From: Rutidosis leptorrhynchoides
Lineage: Eukaryota > Streptophyta > Magnoliopsida > Asterales > Asteraceae
Assembly (NCBI RefSeq): GCF_046630445.1
Contig: NC_092340.1
Coordinates: 365,036,001-365,100,000, forward strand
DNA length: 64,000 nucleotides
Direction: 5' to 3'
The translations under genes and the position numbers were made by a program. The notes beneath the pieces are model-generated. The model was not told the DNA's origin, searched no databases, and saw only the letters and a list, made by a program, of their open reading frames with translations. This document shows, piece by piece, positions 29,445-39,971 of this stretch. Every line of letters begins with the position of its first letter. Position 1 is the stretch's first letter.

Positions 29445-32344
29445 TGTAACAACCCAACTTTTTTTGTTACTATCGTTACTTGTCCGATAAGTATTTAACG
29501 ATTATTACTTAGACTTTACGTGTTTAATGAATTTAAATGCATACTTGATCCTAGTGGATTACTTGAATTAGTATGTTATATTAATTTGTGAACTTATTTC
29601 GGATAACGAAATATCTAGAAAACGACACGATTAAGTTAGTCGCCTATAAAGCTTTTCAGTTTACGGAACTTAGAAAAAATGAGAAAATAATTATTTTTAA
29701 TAATTAATGACTTTAAGAAAAACTTATTTAATTTATTATTTATTTAGTAAGTTAAACCCGGTGATTTCGTTTCAACGACTAGTTAACGTTCCGGAGACCC
29801 GGTACGGTTAACGGCACTCGAAACAGACCACACGCGTACAAACTATTAGATAAAACAGGCCCAGGAACACCCTATAGGGCCCCATGGCCGAAAACCTCCC
29901 CCCCCCCCCCCCCCCCCCCCCCCTTCCTCTTCATGGACCCCTTTTATTTTGTGGTTTGGGCTTGTGTTCACTAGTGTGGTCATTTAGGGCCATAATCTAG
30001 ACTTTAAATAGAAAATCAAATACTGTAAACCCTCATTCTTGCCATACCCTAGTTGACACACTCCATCTACCTCCCTCTTTTGTGTCGTCGATCACCACCA
30101 CCCAAGAACACCATCAAAAATCAAAAATTGGAAGAAACCTTGTGCATCAAAGTTGTTCTACGCATCGTTCTACGTCTAGTATTGTCGTTTAATTGATCGT
30201 TTGAGGTATAAACACCAACCCTAATTTTTCTAGATCAGTTTTTTTTTTTTTTTATCAATTTCATAGTGTAATCAAGTCTAGTGCTCAACTGATTGCGTAT
30301 AGAGTCGTCGTTTGTCATTAAATTGCTCGATTGTTATCATTTGCATGTATCACGAATTTGTATGCTATTGATCTGATAAAATTGGTTTATACTGATCTTG
30401 TATGTTATCTAGATGAATAGGCGTCGAAAAATTAATAGGTTTGGACTTTGATTTCACTTGATTTCGTTATCGTATGCTCAAGTTATGTGTAATCGAAGAT
30501 TTGACTAGGTTATGCATGTAATCCGAATTTTATTTATTTATGTGCTTTGTGATTTAGCTATTGAGATATGTACCATTGTATTCCTTGTGAAAAATCATGC
30601 ATGTTGGACTTAAGATTCGCGTCAAAAGCTTTCGTAATGCTCTCGGTGCTTCAAAACGAAGATTCGTGTTTCCTAGGGAGCTGAATCTGTTTTCAAAGTC
30701 ACGAAAAATGATATAACGTGAACTATAAGATGTTTGAGGCTTTGATATTCTGGAATATGATAGTTTATATGTTCCTTGATATATATATTTTGTATGCTAG
30801 CCTCTGAAAACGTGATTTGCCATGAGTTATAAGCTTGAGCAAATGGTATGTCTGATTTAAGTCTAAAACTGAATGGTCTGTAGTGTTTGGCTAATCTGTA
30901 AAAATTGGCTAAATGAATGTATTTGATTATTTTATAACTAAAACTATTGGGGTAAGCTCGAATTTACCGTTCGTCAAAATCTATTTTCAATATTTTATGA
31001 GAAATATTTTCTAAAACTGACGCGCGGGCAGAAACTGATTTGGTAAACCGTAACTATACCCTTTCTGAAACCTGACTTGTAGACATCGTATGAGGCCCTG
31101 GACGGACTTTTTGGAATCGATTTTGAGTATAGTTGTGATTTGGAGTTTTCCATGTTTTCATGAATTATGTACTAAGAGTTATACTCGTTTCTTTCTATAA
31201 TGCGCGTATTTTAAGGACATGCGATAAACTGCGAATGTGCAAATTATTGAACCATGAGCTATAATGTGTTACTTGACTTAGGTTTGACATGTTGACCATG
31301 ATTTCATGACCTACTGAGATGTTTGACTTTAGTTGGCCGCTTTGACCGAGTTGACTTTTGGTTTGACTTTTGTTGACTTGCTTGGACTAGTTGACTTTTA
31401 CTTGCATGTTGAGTCAGTCTGAGCACTAGGACTATGCGTACACAATGGGTTGACATAGTGTGACCTATGTATTTACATAAGATGACCTTTTTGACTAGGT
31501 TGCGTTGTTCGGTCGTGATTGTTCGACTACTGTACGGTTCTTACTAAGTGATTTTAAGTGCTTTTGCTAAGGTGAGTCTACAGTCCCTACTACTTTTACA
31601 GAGATGAGATAACATGCTTTTTACAAATGTTTTACATATTAGGCACGAGTAACTTAAACGATATACATATGAGTTCAGATCAGAAATCCCTTAGCTTGAT
31701 TATATTAATTACTTTAAGTAAGCTCGACTTATAGGGAAGGTACCGTTAGGTTTGACAAACCTCGCCTCAACCTACGAGGTGCTTATTCGGTTGTAACTTG
31801 TACACTTGATCGGTGTATGCTTAGAAAGGGTAAAAGGAAGACGCGTAGCGCTTTAGCTATCCGCAGGGTTAAAGTTTTATAATCAAGCGCTCATGCTTAT
31901 GTATAATTTTTACGATGTTTTATTTCAGAAATCTTGTGGCCTAAACTTACGAAATGCTTTACTAAACCTGTAGATTTACTCAACGTTTTTCGTTGACGTT
32001 TTGCATGTTTTTATCTCATGTCCATAGAGGTATAACTTCCGCTTTGCAGAGTTGTCATGATTGCTTGTTTGCTGCTAGCACTGGATGTTGTCCAACATGT
32101 TATCGTCATGACTCGTTTTCAGAACATATATTCGCATTGAAAATTGTCGTTTCAAATAACGTTTTTGGTTTACTTACGTTGGTCATTTATGTCAACTGTT
32201 TTTCAGATTTATTTCCTTAATAAATGACTTTATTTTGATATTTAATGCGAATACTTTTCGGAAACGTCTCATATAGAGAGCGTGACCGTTAAACTGTGAG
32301 ACCGGAGTTAATACACCGTTAGTGGATTCTGACGGGATATTACA
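29445..32344. repeat. Solo LTR, about 2.9 kb, probably Ty3/gypsy
   Basis: Starts TGTAACAACCCAAC and ends GACGGGATATTACA, forming TGTAA...TTACA ends. The flanks AGGAC (29440-29444) and AGTAC (32345-32349) are a five-base target duplication with one mismatch. No primer site, gag or pol follows. A TTTAAATAGA box near 30003 followed by a CT- and CACCACC-rich leader suits an LTR promoter in plus orientation. It contains a C-run of about 25 bases at 29898-29922. It is a recombination remnant of a full element. Confidence 0.75.
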
Positions 32345-32349
32345 AGTAC

Positions 32350-32688
32350 AAGGTGAAAAACGATCATGAGATAATTCAACTATAACGATCACAAGATACT
32401 TCAAGTAGATCTGTACATCAGATTAAATATTTTCACTTCAGTCTAAACATGAAAAATGTTTTCGTTTACCCGTTTACAATTTTAGTGAAAAGTTTTAGCT
32501 AACCAAATTAATACTCCGTAATTCATATGATGTGTGTAGTCGAACTGGATTTTCAATTGGTTATATGTTTAAGTTCATGATAATTATAAGATGTTAAGAA
32601 AAGTTGGTTTGTTATGTTCTTGATTTATAGAGATTTACCATCTCCGATTGACTTTGTGACACTCTATAATATCTATCAACGAACATTA
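32350..32688. other. Intergenic, no gene seen
   Basis: AT-rich. No recognisable frame. It ends with TTA, the target duplication of the next MITE. Confidence 0.5.
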
Positions 32689-32817
32689 GGCCCCGTTTGG
32701 CTCACGGAATCCAATGGGATTCCGGCGAAATTGGAGTTGAATTTAGACACGCGTCACGTCTAAATTCAATTCCATTTTCGCTGGAATCCCATTGGATTCT
32801 GTGAGCCAAACAGGGCC
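32689..32817. mobile_element. Near-perfect palindromic MITE, 129 bp, TTA target duplication
   Basis: GGCCCCGTTTGGCTCACGG at the left is mirrored by CTGTGAGCCAAACAGGGCC at the right, and the two arms pair almost to the centre near 32753. TTA flanks both ends (32686-32688, 32818-32820). This fits a Tourist/Harbinger MITE; with such arms it would form a hairpin RNA if transcribed. Confidence 0.85.
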
Positions 32818-33072
32818 TTAGTGTATTTGGTCATGGTCTTCTATAAAACCTAACATAACCAAAAGAATTATAGAAAAGCTTTACAAGAAGATCATAATCT
32901 TGGCCTTCTTTACCTTCGTGTCTAATAAATACCCATTAACTAAATTTTCTAAGTCTTCACTCCATTTGATCCTTGAAACATCAAAATTACAGGTAGGTGA
33001 ACAATCTCCACACAATCTTCACCATCATGTATAATACATAAGATGCACATATAGATTATAAACATGTAGACA

Positions 33073-33082
33073 TATATAAATA
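33073..33082 (+). promoter_or_regulatory. TATA box of the GH17 gene
   Basis: TATATAAATA about 44 bases before the first in-frame ATG (33117). A start site 30 bases downstream would leave only a short leader, which makes the second ATG (33138) a serious alternative start. Confidence 0.6.
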
Positions 33083-33116
33083 GCTATGTCATCCAACCCT
33101 CACCATCACCATCAAG

Positions 33117-34354
33117 ATGACCATTAGATTTTATGACATGGAAAAACACACACTTACTAAAATGACTATTATGTCCCTATCTTTCTTCTTTCTCCTTGCT
33201 AGCTCAAGTAAGTTTCTCAAAACAACAAATTTCCTTGCTAACTTGAATGCTTTCTCTATGCTACGCTAAAGGCCCTTTGATTTTATTCTACTAGTAATAG
33301 TAATTAACCTTTTTTGACTTTTCTTTATTCAGGGGCGATATCAAGCAAAATGGGAGTAAACTTTGGCCGGTTAGGAAACAACCTTCCATCGCCAAAGCGC
33401 TCGGTTGAACTCCTCCAAATCATGAAAGCGGGTCGGGTCAAACTCTATGATGCTAACGACGAAATACTCAAATTACTATCAACAACAAAAATCGAGGTCA
33501 CAATCATGGTTGCTAATGATGAAATCACGCAAATGGCTAAAAATCAAGAAGTTGCAGATAAGTGGGTACATGATCACATACTAAACCATTATCCCCAAAC
33601 CATGATTCGATACGTGCTTGTTGGGAACGAGGTTTTGAGTTACACGAGCACCGATCAAGATATGCAAACAATGAAAGATCTTGTACCTGCCATGACCCGA
33701 CTTCGAGCCTCACTTAAAACTTTAGGAATCAACAACATTAAAGTTGGTACTCCTCTGGCTATGGACATTCTAGAATCTTCATTCCCGCCTTCAAGCGGGA
33801 CGTTTAAGACCGAGATTCTTCCCGAGATCGTACCGTTACTGAACTTTTTAAGCGGGACGAAATCGCTTTTCTTTCTCGACGTTTACCCGTATTTTTCCTG
33901 GGCCGATAACCCAACAGGTATAAACCTAGATTATGCTCTATTTGAAGGGAATCAAACGTACACCGACCCAGGTAGCGGGCTAACCTACACCAACCTACTT
34001 GACCAAATGCTTGACTCGGTGTTCTTTGCTATGGCTAAATTGGGACACAATGAGGTAATGATGGCGATAGCAGAAACGGGCTGGCCACATGAAGGTGACA
34101 AGACTCAGCACGGTTCAAGTAAAGAAAATGCAGCTACGTATAACCGTAATCTTATTAAAAAGATGACCATGGTTCCACCTAAGGGTACACCGGCTCAACC
34201 AGGGGTTGTTATTCCAACTTTTATATTTTCGTTGTATGACGAAAATGAAAAAAGTGGGCCAGGATTCGAAAGACACTGGGGATTGTTAAATCCTAATGGA
34301 AGCCGATGTTATGAGGTGGACCTGAGTGGGAAAGCATACAAGACCTCATATTAA
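33117..34354 (+). CDS. Glucan endo-1,3-beta-glucosidase (GH17), two exons
   Basis: Hydrolyses internal beta-1,3-glucan (callose or fungal wall glucan) in the apoplast. Exon 1 is 33117-33207 and exon 2 33333-34354, joined at GTAAGT and TTCAG; the protein is about 370 residues. The N-terminus is a signal-peptide-like hydrophobic run (MSLSFFFLLASS), then mature-type GVNFGRLGNNLPSP. The acid/base Glu lies in YVLVGNE (about residue 130) and the nucleophile Glu in AETGWP (about 278), both intact, as is the FSLYDEN block. The C-terminus ends soon after the catalytic barrel: no X8/CBM43 domain and no long hydrophobic GPI tail. ATG at 33138 (better context, GACATGG) is an alternative start giving about 363 residues. 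The second frame start at 33314 lies in the intron and is not used. Which family member cannot be told by eye; defence or callose turnover roles are inference. Confidence 0.92.
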
Positions 34355-34371
34355 CTCTAACGAAACGATTA

Positions 34372-34440
34372 TGTTCTTTTTTTTTTTTTTCTTCTTCTTT
34401 TTTTTAACAGCAGTTTGGGATCACCCAGGGGTATGTTTAG
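34372..34440 (-). mobile_element. SINE 3'-end fragment
   Basis: T-run followed by TTTAACAGCAGTTTGGGATCACCC, the same tail-plus-end sequence as in the copies at 29071 and 50699. Only about 40 bases of the body remain. It lies in the 3' region of the GH17 gene. Confidence 0.5.
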
Positions 34441-34782
34441 CCATGTTATTCGAGAACCACAGATATAATGTAATGATAGTATACAGTTAGACTCATATAT
34501 ATTACTCCAAAGATCTTACCCTAAGTTCCAAATACTTACAAATCAAATCAACACATGTAGTAAGGTAAAAATCAAGGATTTTTTTTTCCAGGTACTGATT
34601 TCATGCTAAGGGAAAAACACAAACAATGATTCAAAGGTCTAAAAACATATAAATAATTAAATTTCTAATGGTACACCTAGCAAGGTCCCATGTTACATTA
34701 AAAGAATATATTCAAGTTAAAAGATAAAACATTAAAACCTCCTGCCTAATTCCATTAGACACAATGTATGAACACTATGTTA
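34441..34782. other. Intergenic between the GH17 and RALF genes
   Basis: AT-rich. No coding frame; presumably GH17 3' flank and RALF promoter. Confidence 0.5.
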
Positions 34783-34827
34783 GGTGAAGTGCTCCTACCT
34801 TTATAGTGTGGCATCCACTTGCAACCT

Positions 34828-34836
34828 TTTATATAA
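34828..34836 (+). promoter_or_regulatory. TATA box of the RALF-type gene
   Basis: TTATATAAT about 50 bases before the chosen ATG at 34883. A start site near 34860 would skip the upstream in-frame ATG at 34784, which supports the shorter protein. Confidence 0.6.
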
Positions 34837-34882
34837 TGGTGGTGCTTTGAAAGTGAGAAAAAAAGAACAGCAGAAACAACCA

Positions 34883-35200
34883 ATGGAATCAAAGTGTAAT
34901 ATCAAACTTCTTTTTCTCCATTTGGGTCTCATTTTACTGATCATTATGTCGGATGCAACTGCAACACCGCCATCAAACGGGTCGTTAGAAGATTTATTGA
35001 ACGAAGTGTTAGAATCAGAGATTACAAGAAGGTTTTTGCAGGATAAAAAGTATATATCAGAGGGGGCATTAAAGAGAGATCAGCCTGCGTGTGATGGTGG
35101 TGGTAAAGGTGAAGCTTATACGAAATCTGGTAGTTGTACACCTCCTTCATCTAATCCGTACAATAGAGGTTGTACAAAGTACTATCGGTGTGAACGTTGA
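34883..35200 (+). CDS. RALF-type secreted signalling peptide precursor
   Basis: Rapid alkalinization factor peptides are secreted and bind CrRLK1L receptor kinases and LLG co-receptors, changing wall pH and growth. The 105-residue precursor has a hydrophobic signal segment (LLFLHLGLILLIIM, residues 9-22), an acidic propeptide, a dibasic RRFL (49-52) like the S1P cleavage site, YISEGAL (57-63, canonical YISYGAL) and NPYNRGC near the end. The four conserved Cys are at 70, 85, 97 and 103. The mature part has a Gly-rich, shortened loop between the first two Cys and Glu in place of the usual second Tyr of YISY. The frame extends upstream to 34784, but the TATA position and the signal peptide favour 34883. 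No intron, as usual for RALF genes. AATAAA at 35331 may be the poly(A) signal. Confidence 0.88.
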   Translation: MESKCNIKLLFLHLGLILLIIMSDATATPPSNGSLEDLLNEVLESEITRRFLQDKKYISEGALKRDQPACDGGGKGEAYTKSGSCTPPSSNPYNRGCTKYYRCER

Positions 35201-35330
35201 AAGATAATTTGAGTTGTTGATGCATCATAATGATGATTTAGTAGTTTATGATTCAAAAGTTTTGTTTGAATTTGGTTCTGGATGATTCATGATTGTTCTT
35301 TATTTTACTCGGAAAACTTGTCTCTTGTAT

Positions 35331-35336
35331 AATAAA
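35331..35336 (+). terminator. Poly(A) signal of the RALF-type gene
   Basis: AATAAA 131 bases past the stop codon. Confidence 0.45.
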
Positions 35337-35379
35337 GCAATGTTGAACTTACCTATATGCTTGTTTCTACTTTCTACTA

Positions 35380-36520
35380 GAGGTGGCAAAATAGGTGGGT
35401 CAGGTTTCGGATCAAACGGGTCTACAGTCAGAACAGGTAGGCAGAGTGCAGATTAGAATGTGCCGACTGCCGAGCCTGTTTTCCTCTCCCAAGAACACCT
35501 TTCTACCCATTTTAAAGTTTATAGCTAATGCACTTGTTGAATATGATAAAAATTTACTTTACTACACTAACAATAGAAACATTATTAATAATAAAGCAAT
35601 TTTGGCAGCTATACACTTGAACATCCAACAGGTGATTTTCAAATGTCAGTCCTATTTGACTCATTTCCTTCCAACCAAATCTTTTAGAATAACTAATTTG
35701 GCCCATTGGATGTAAAACGCAATACAAATCAAGTATCGAACCATTTAAAAGTATATTGGTTGAAACTGCACCTTCCAGTTTCAACATGCCACCAATTAAT
35801 AAATTAAAATATCGATTTCCAATAAACTAACATTCGAATTTCTAAATACGAATCATATAAACTCGAAATATTCACAAAATCAACATTTGTACAACTCAAA
35901 TAAACACAGGTACATGTAAATGGATGAATGGTTCTATAAAGTAAAAAAAAATACGGAGTATAAAAAAATACGGAGTATAAAAAAATAAAAATTTATAGAT
36001 GCACTAAATCAGCATGTATGACTTAAGAATAGATGCAGAAGTCAAAAAATGAAATGAAGGTATGAAACCATAATGCACCTTCTTTAGAAGTTGATAAAGT
36101 GCAGCAAGGGTTGAAATCGAGTAAACAGTCTCAGCCATGAGAATGATCATCAGTCTGTAAGTTGGTGAATATATGATGTACTTCACTCCAATCTCCAGAA
36201 AAGAAACGCACTTATGCATCAGTATCTAGTGATTCAGACATTACAGGAAAATTTGCAACAATTTTGGGAATCGAGAGACACTGTAAGACCTCAGATTTGA
36301 ACACAAGGAGGTGGAGGTGGAGGTGGAATTGAAGTGCAGCGGAGGTTTTTTGAAGGTGAATCATCAAAAAAAAAAGAAAACCCTAATTGGGTTTGGTCAT
36401 CATCTGTACATTGAGGGAAACAGGCAGAACGAATTCTGGTTGATTTGCCGTCACTTGATACACACATTTTTTGTTTTTTTTTTTTTTGTTTTTTTTTTTT
36501 TCCGGAGTTCAATTGAATAG
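35380..36520. other. Intergenic repeat-like sequence, no assignable gene
   Basis: Starts with AGAGGTGGCAAAATAGGTGGGTCAGG, a phrase typical of dispersed plant repeats. Minus-strand frames at 35554-35787 and 36004-36219 read as short hydrophobic or mixed peptides that I cannot assign; 36291-36533 gives a Lys-rich and Pro-rich frame from low-complexity DNA. No splice-consistent gene model can be built. Confidence 0.4.
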
Positions 36521-36776
36521 AAAGTGTTACCACGCACCACTTTTTTTTTTTTTTTTTTTATCCATGTACACCTAATTACATATTTTACCTTTAATTATAT
36601 ATAATAATGACCCAATTTTGGGCGGGGTTTGAGCCAAAACGACCAATATCGGCGCAGCTAATAGTATATAAGATAAATAAATAATAATATAAGTTCAACC
36701 CTCTAGGAGCATAACTGTAAGTTTATAAGACAAAAGTGTACATATATCAAAAAGTGGTATGTGAGAATCACCTCCC
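36521..36776 (-). mobile_element. Inverted-repeat MITE, family GGGAGGTGATTCTCA, copy A
   Basis: The right end reads GGTATGTGAGAATCACCTCCC and the left end is its diverged complement, with inner arms TGTACAC...GTGTACA. The body matches copies at 55425 and 57951 in reverse orientation (AATAATATAAGTTCAACCCTC). A segment of about 80 bases between 36607 and 36690 is absent from the other copies. No coding capacity. Confidence 0.6.
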
Positions 36777-37457
36777 GTGAACTAAAATAAATCAAATCAA
36801 TTTTTAATTAGTTTTTATTTGATTTAATATTTATTTTATTAAAAGAATAGAAGAATATGTTTACTGCAACATTTTTTCACCTGGGGCGAATTTTTTTTTT
36901 AAACCATAGCAACATTTAAGGATGTTTTTGAGCAAAATACGGAGGTTTTTGAGCAAAATACGAACGTTTTGAGGAAAATATGGAAGCTTTAGGGGCAAAA
37001 TATGGAGACTTCTTGACAAAAAAAAAATCCACCAGGAGCAAAATTAAAAAATTCAAAATTTTTCGCTGAAAGTTGCAAATTTACTAGGAGCAAAATTAAA
37101 AAATTCAAATTTTTCACGTGAAAGAAAAATAACATAATTAATTTTTTACATATTTAGAGAAAATGATAAAGAGAAAATTATCCGTATTAATCTTTTCACT
37201 TTTTTCTATTTTCTCATTTAAACACATAAAAACACAAAAACAATATTAATATCTTTACGATTCTTTCGTTTTCTTTCTAAATAAAAATTCTGAAACATAG
37301 TGTTGAACACGGTGAATAATGTTTATATGCAAAATATAACTATTAATAATTAAATTTCTTATTATCAATTTAATCAATTTCTTTTTATTTATTAATCACT
37401 ATTTATAAGAGAATTTGTTTGAGGATTTTCATATAGATAGATGGGTTAAGGCCTAAG
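36777..37457. other. Intergenic, no gene seen
   Basis: AT-rich. Short direct repeats around GAGCAAAATACGGAGG (36925-36970) and AGGAGCAAAATTAAAAAATTC (37035 and 37086), the latter repeated twice about 50 bases apart. Confidence 0.5.
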
Positions 37458-37830
37458 GGGCAAGGTTGCAAAATTCATTATTCGGGAATTAATCAGTCGG
37501 AACTTTCGAAAGAGTTTTCGACAATTAATCGGCAATTAGTCGAATTGTATTTTATACATTTAATTATTAAATTTCAAAAGTTAGATATCAAAATATAAAA
37601 AAAAAAAACCATAAACATAAACTCAAACTTTAAAATAATTGTCTAAAAATGGTTCAATTTGTTCAAAAATTTTAAAATTTTAAATTAAATTCATATTAAA
37701 GTATTGACCATTCGGGCTTTAATTGATGTTAATTATCAAATCCATCCATTGACATTGCCTAATTACTTAAATGAATTTTAAAAAATTTAAACGGATAGCT
37801 TTTAAAAATGAGTAATAAAAGATTAACTAG
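37458..37830. repeat. Dispersed inverted-ended repeat, copy 1
   Basis: Begins GGCAAGGTTGCAAAATTC and shares block order with 55745-56120: an ATTCGGG or TTTGGAG line, GGACTTTT/GAACTTTCG, CGGCAA, TTTATACATTT, AATTTCAAA, ACCATAAACAT, TAATTGTCT and a closing TTTTAAAAATGAG. Non-coding; family unknown. Confidence 0.45.
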
Positions 37831-37906
37831 ATACTAATTGGGTTTTCTACAAGTTAATGAAAATGAAGTATGTATATGAAAAAAATGAAAACAAGGCAAA
37901 TAAAAC

Positions 37907-37920
37907 CCTAGCCCAAAGGC
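37907..37920. repeat. Direct repeat CCCTAGCCCAAAGG, left of the fold-back element
   Basis: Identical to 38757-38770. It is part of AAAACCCTAGCCC, which includes the telo-box AAACCCTA often found in plant eEF1A promoters. Confidence 0.75.
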
Positions 37921-37931
37921 AGATTATCTAA

Positions 37932-38742
37932 GGGGTAATTGTTCAAAATAAACTTTTTTTTTAAGACTTCAAACAAAATACATTTTTTTTAAAAAATTGT
38001 CTTTTTACACCATTCGGTAGACGGATTTCCGTCTACCACCTTTATCTGTCGTCTACTACCATTTTTACAAAGTAGTCGACAGTGAGATAAAGGTGGTAGA
38101 CAGCGAGAACAAAGCAGTAGACAGACATTTACAAAGTAGTCGACCGTCTACTGCCTTGTTGTTGCTGTCTACTGCCTTGTTGTTGCTGTAGACAGGCACT
38201 AACAAGGCAGTAGACAGCAACAACAATGCAGTAGACAGTAACAACAAGGCAGTAGACAGTCGACTACTTTGTAAATGTCTGTCTACTGCTTTGTTCTCGC
38301 TGTCTACTAACCCTGCCAGTAGACGGGAATTCGTCTACCACCTTTATCTCATCGTCGACTACTTTGTAAAAATGGTAGTAGACGACAGATAAAGGTGGTA
38401 GACGGAAGACACTAACAAGGCAGTAGACAGCAAGAACAAGGCAGTAGACAGCAACAACAAGGCAGTAGACGGTCGACTACTTTGTAAATGTCTGTCTACT
38501 GCTTTGTTCTCGCTGTCTACTAACCCTGCCAGTAGACGGGAATTCGTCTACCACCTTTATCTCACCGTCGACTACTTTGTAAAAATGGTAGTAGACGACA
38601 GATAAAGGTGGTAGACGAAAATCCGTCTACCGAATGGTGTAAAAAGACAATTTTTTAAAAAAAAGTGTATTTTGTTTGAAGCAAAAAAAAAAAAAAAAAA
38701 AACAAAAAAAAAAAAAAAAAAGTGTATTTTGAACAATTTCCC
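37932..38742. mobile_element. Fold-back (long inverted repeat) element, about 0.8 kb
   Basis: The ends are inverted copies (GTAATTGTTCAAAATAAACT at left; AGTGTATTTTGAACAATT at right), and the arms continue with CACCATTCGGTAGACGG and CGTCTACCGAATGGTG, then CTACCACCTTTATCT and its complement. The centre is an array of short repeats: GGCAGTAGACAG, CAACAACAAGGCAGTAG and inverted CTGTCTACTGCC. It has no coding frame beyond low-complexity ones. Mutator-type fold-back is possible but no clear 9-bp duplication is seen. Confidence 0.75.
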
Positions 38743-38750
38743 TATGCTAA

Positions 38751-38756
38751 TATAAG
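38751..38756 (+). promoter_or_regulatory. TATA-like box of the eEF1A gene
   Basis: TATAAG, followed about 30 bases later by the pyrimidine-rich TCCATTCTTTTTCTTC, a likely start region of TOP-like character. Directly next to the fold-back element's right end. Confidence 0.5.
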
Positions 38757-38770
38757 CCCTAGCCCAAAGG
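38757..38770. repeat. Direct repeat CCCTAGCCCAAAGG, right of the fold-back element
   Basis: Second copy of 37907-37920; here the preceding base changes the telo-box from ACCCTA to GCCCTA. Confidence 0.75.
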
Positions 38771-38781
38771 CACTTTGTAGT

Positions 38782-38855
38782 CCATTCTTTTTCTTCTATC
38801 GCTCTCCTGAAAGCCGGCAGAGTCACACACTCGCACTCCAGATTCTTTTGCAAAG
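38782..38855 (+). other. 5' untranslated exon of the eEF1A gene (approximate start)
   Basis: CT-rich leader ending CAAAG before GTATTC. The leader intron then runs 38856-39951, ending in a TTTTGCCAG acceptor, 20 bases before the start codon. A long leader intron is the rule in plant eEF1A genes and usually boosts expression (intron-mediated enhancement). Confidence 0.7.
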
Positions 38856-39971
38856 GTATTCGCTATTCCTTCGTCTACTAGTGTTCATTCTTTATTTTGA
38901 ATCGATCAAATCTGTATCATATGTGTTTATGTACGTTTATATCTATATTAGTTTATATGATTGATTGATTGTGTATGTTCACAATCGTTTGATTTTACAT
39001 ATTCTAGAAGCGATCGGATTATCTACTAAAGTCAGATCATGTTTATACCTACTGTTTGCAATAATTTTTAGCTGTTTATCTTCCGTGTTTGTGATTATGC
39101 TATACGCTCTGATTAATAAAATTATTTCGTTTACGAATATACGGCAGATTAACAGACTGATTTATTCCGTGTTATATGTGTTGTGTAATTTTGTATCTAT
39201 GCTACGGTGTATGTTTGTTTATTTTCTTTTTAATTATATAAATCGATTGATCAGATTATGTTTTCAGATTAGATGAATGTTTACATGTACAGCGTTTAAT
39301 AATATTGATTTGCTATGAGTTGTTTTAATATAATAAAATGATAAATTGATCATAATATTATAATTGATTCGAATTTCAGATGAATAAACAGACTGTTTTA
39401 GTCAGTTTTTGTTTCTCAATGTTTTTATTCAGAATTATTAATTGAAATTTTTACTTTGTTTATCATATACTGTTCTCTGCCACATCTAGTCATATATACT
39501 TGTAGCTAATTATGGCGTATCAGTCAATATTTGCCAGTGAATACTTCTAAACCTATGCGATGCATATGATAGAATAGTATCATGTTTTTGGCCCTGGTTT
39601 TATTTGTTTCATTTCGACTTTCATGTAGAGTTCGAAACAGCTTTTGTGATATTGTAAATAAACAAAATTTTGTTGCACAATGTTAAGAAGTTCAAGCTAT
39701 TTAAGACTCTTATTGTTGCTCTGCATCGACTTAAAAAGCAAAATGGTTTAGTGTCTATTGTTATGTGTTGTCTTTTCTTATTTTGTGGTTTCTATTCTTG
39801 TATGTGAGACTGGATCATTTGGTTATCCTTTTTTGGTGCTATTCTTTGTTATTTGTTATGGAATGTTTTATGATCCTTTATTTTTATTCATTATACAACT
39901 TCACAACGTGCTTAATGAATTTACTGATTATATTTGCAACTGTTTTGCCAGGTTATAATTAAGATCTGAGA

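Noticed and set aside
33314-33332. Start of the GH17 protein at 33314 as a single-exon gene
   Set aside because: The segment lies before a good acceptor (TTCAG) and an upstream exon with signal peptide, TATA box and donor fits better.
34784-34882. Upstream in-frame extension of the RALF-type protein
   Set aside because: It precedes the likely transcript start set by the TATA box and would bury the signal peptide.
36004-36219. Minus-strand membrane-protein-like frame
   Set aside because: Hydrophobic but short, in AT-rich DNA, without neighbours, splice sites or recognisable family.
36291-36533. Minus-strand frame with Lys-rich and Pro-rich ends
   Set aside because: Produced by T-runs and a GGAGGTGGAGGTGG repeat; low complexity.
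38080-38600. CRISPR-like array of short repeats
   Set aside because: Plant nuclear context, repeats in both orientations and no constant spacer; it is the core of a fold-back element.
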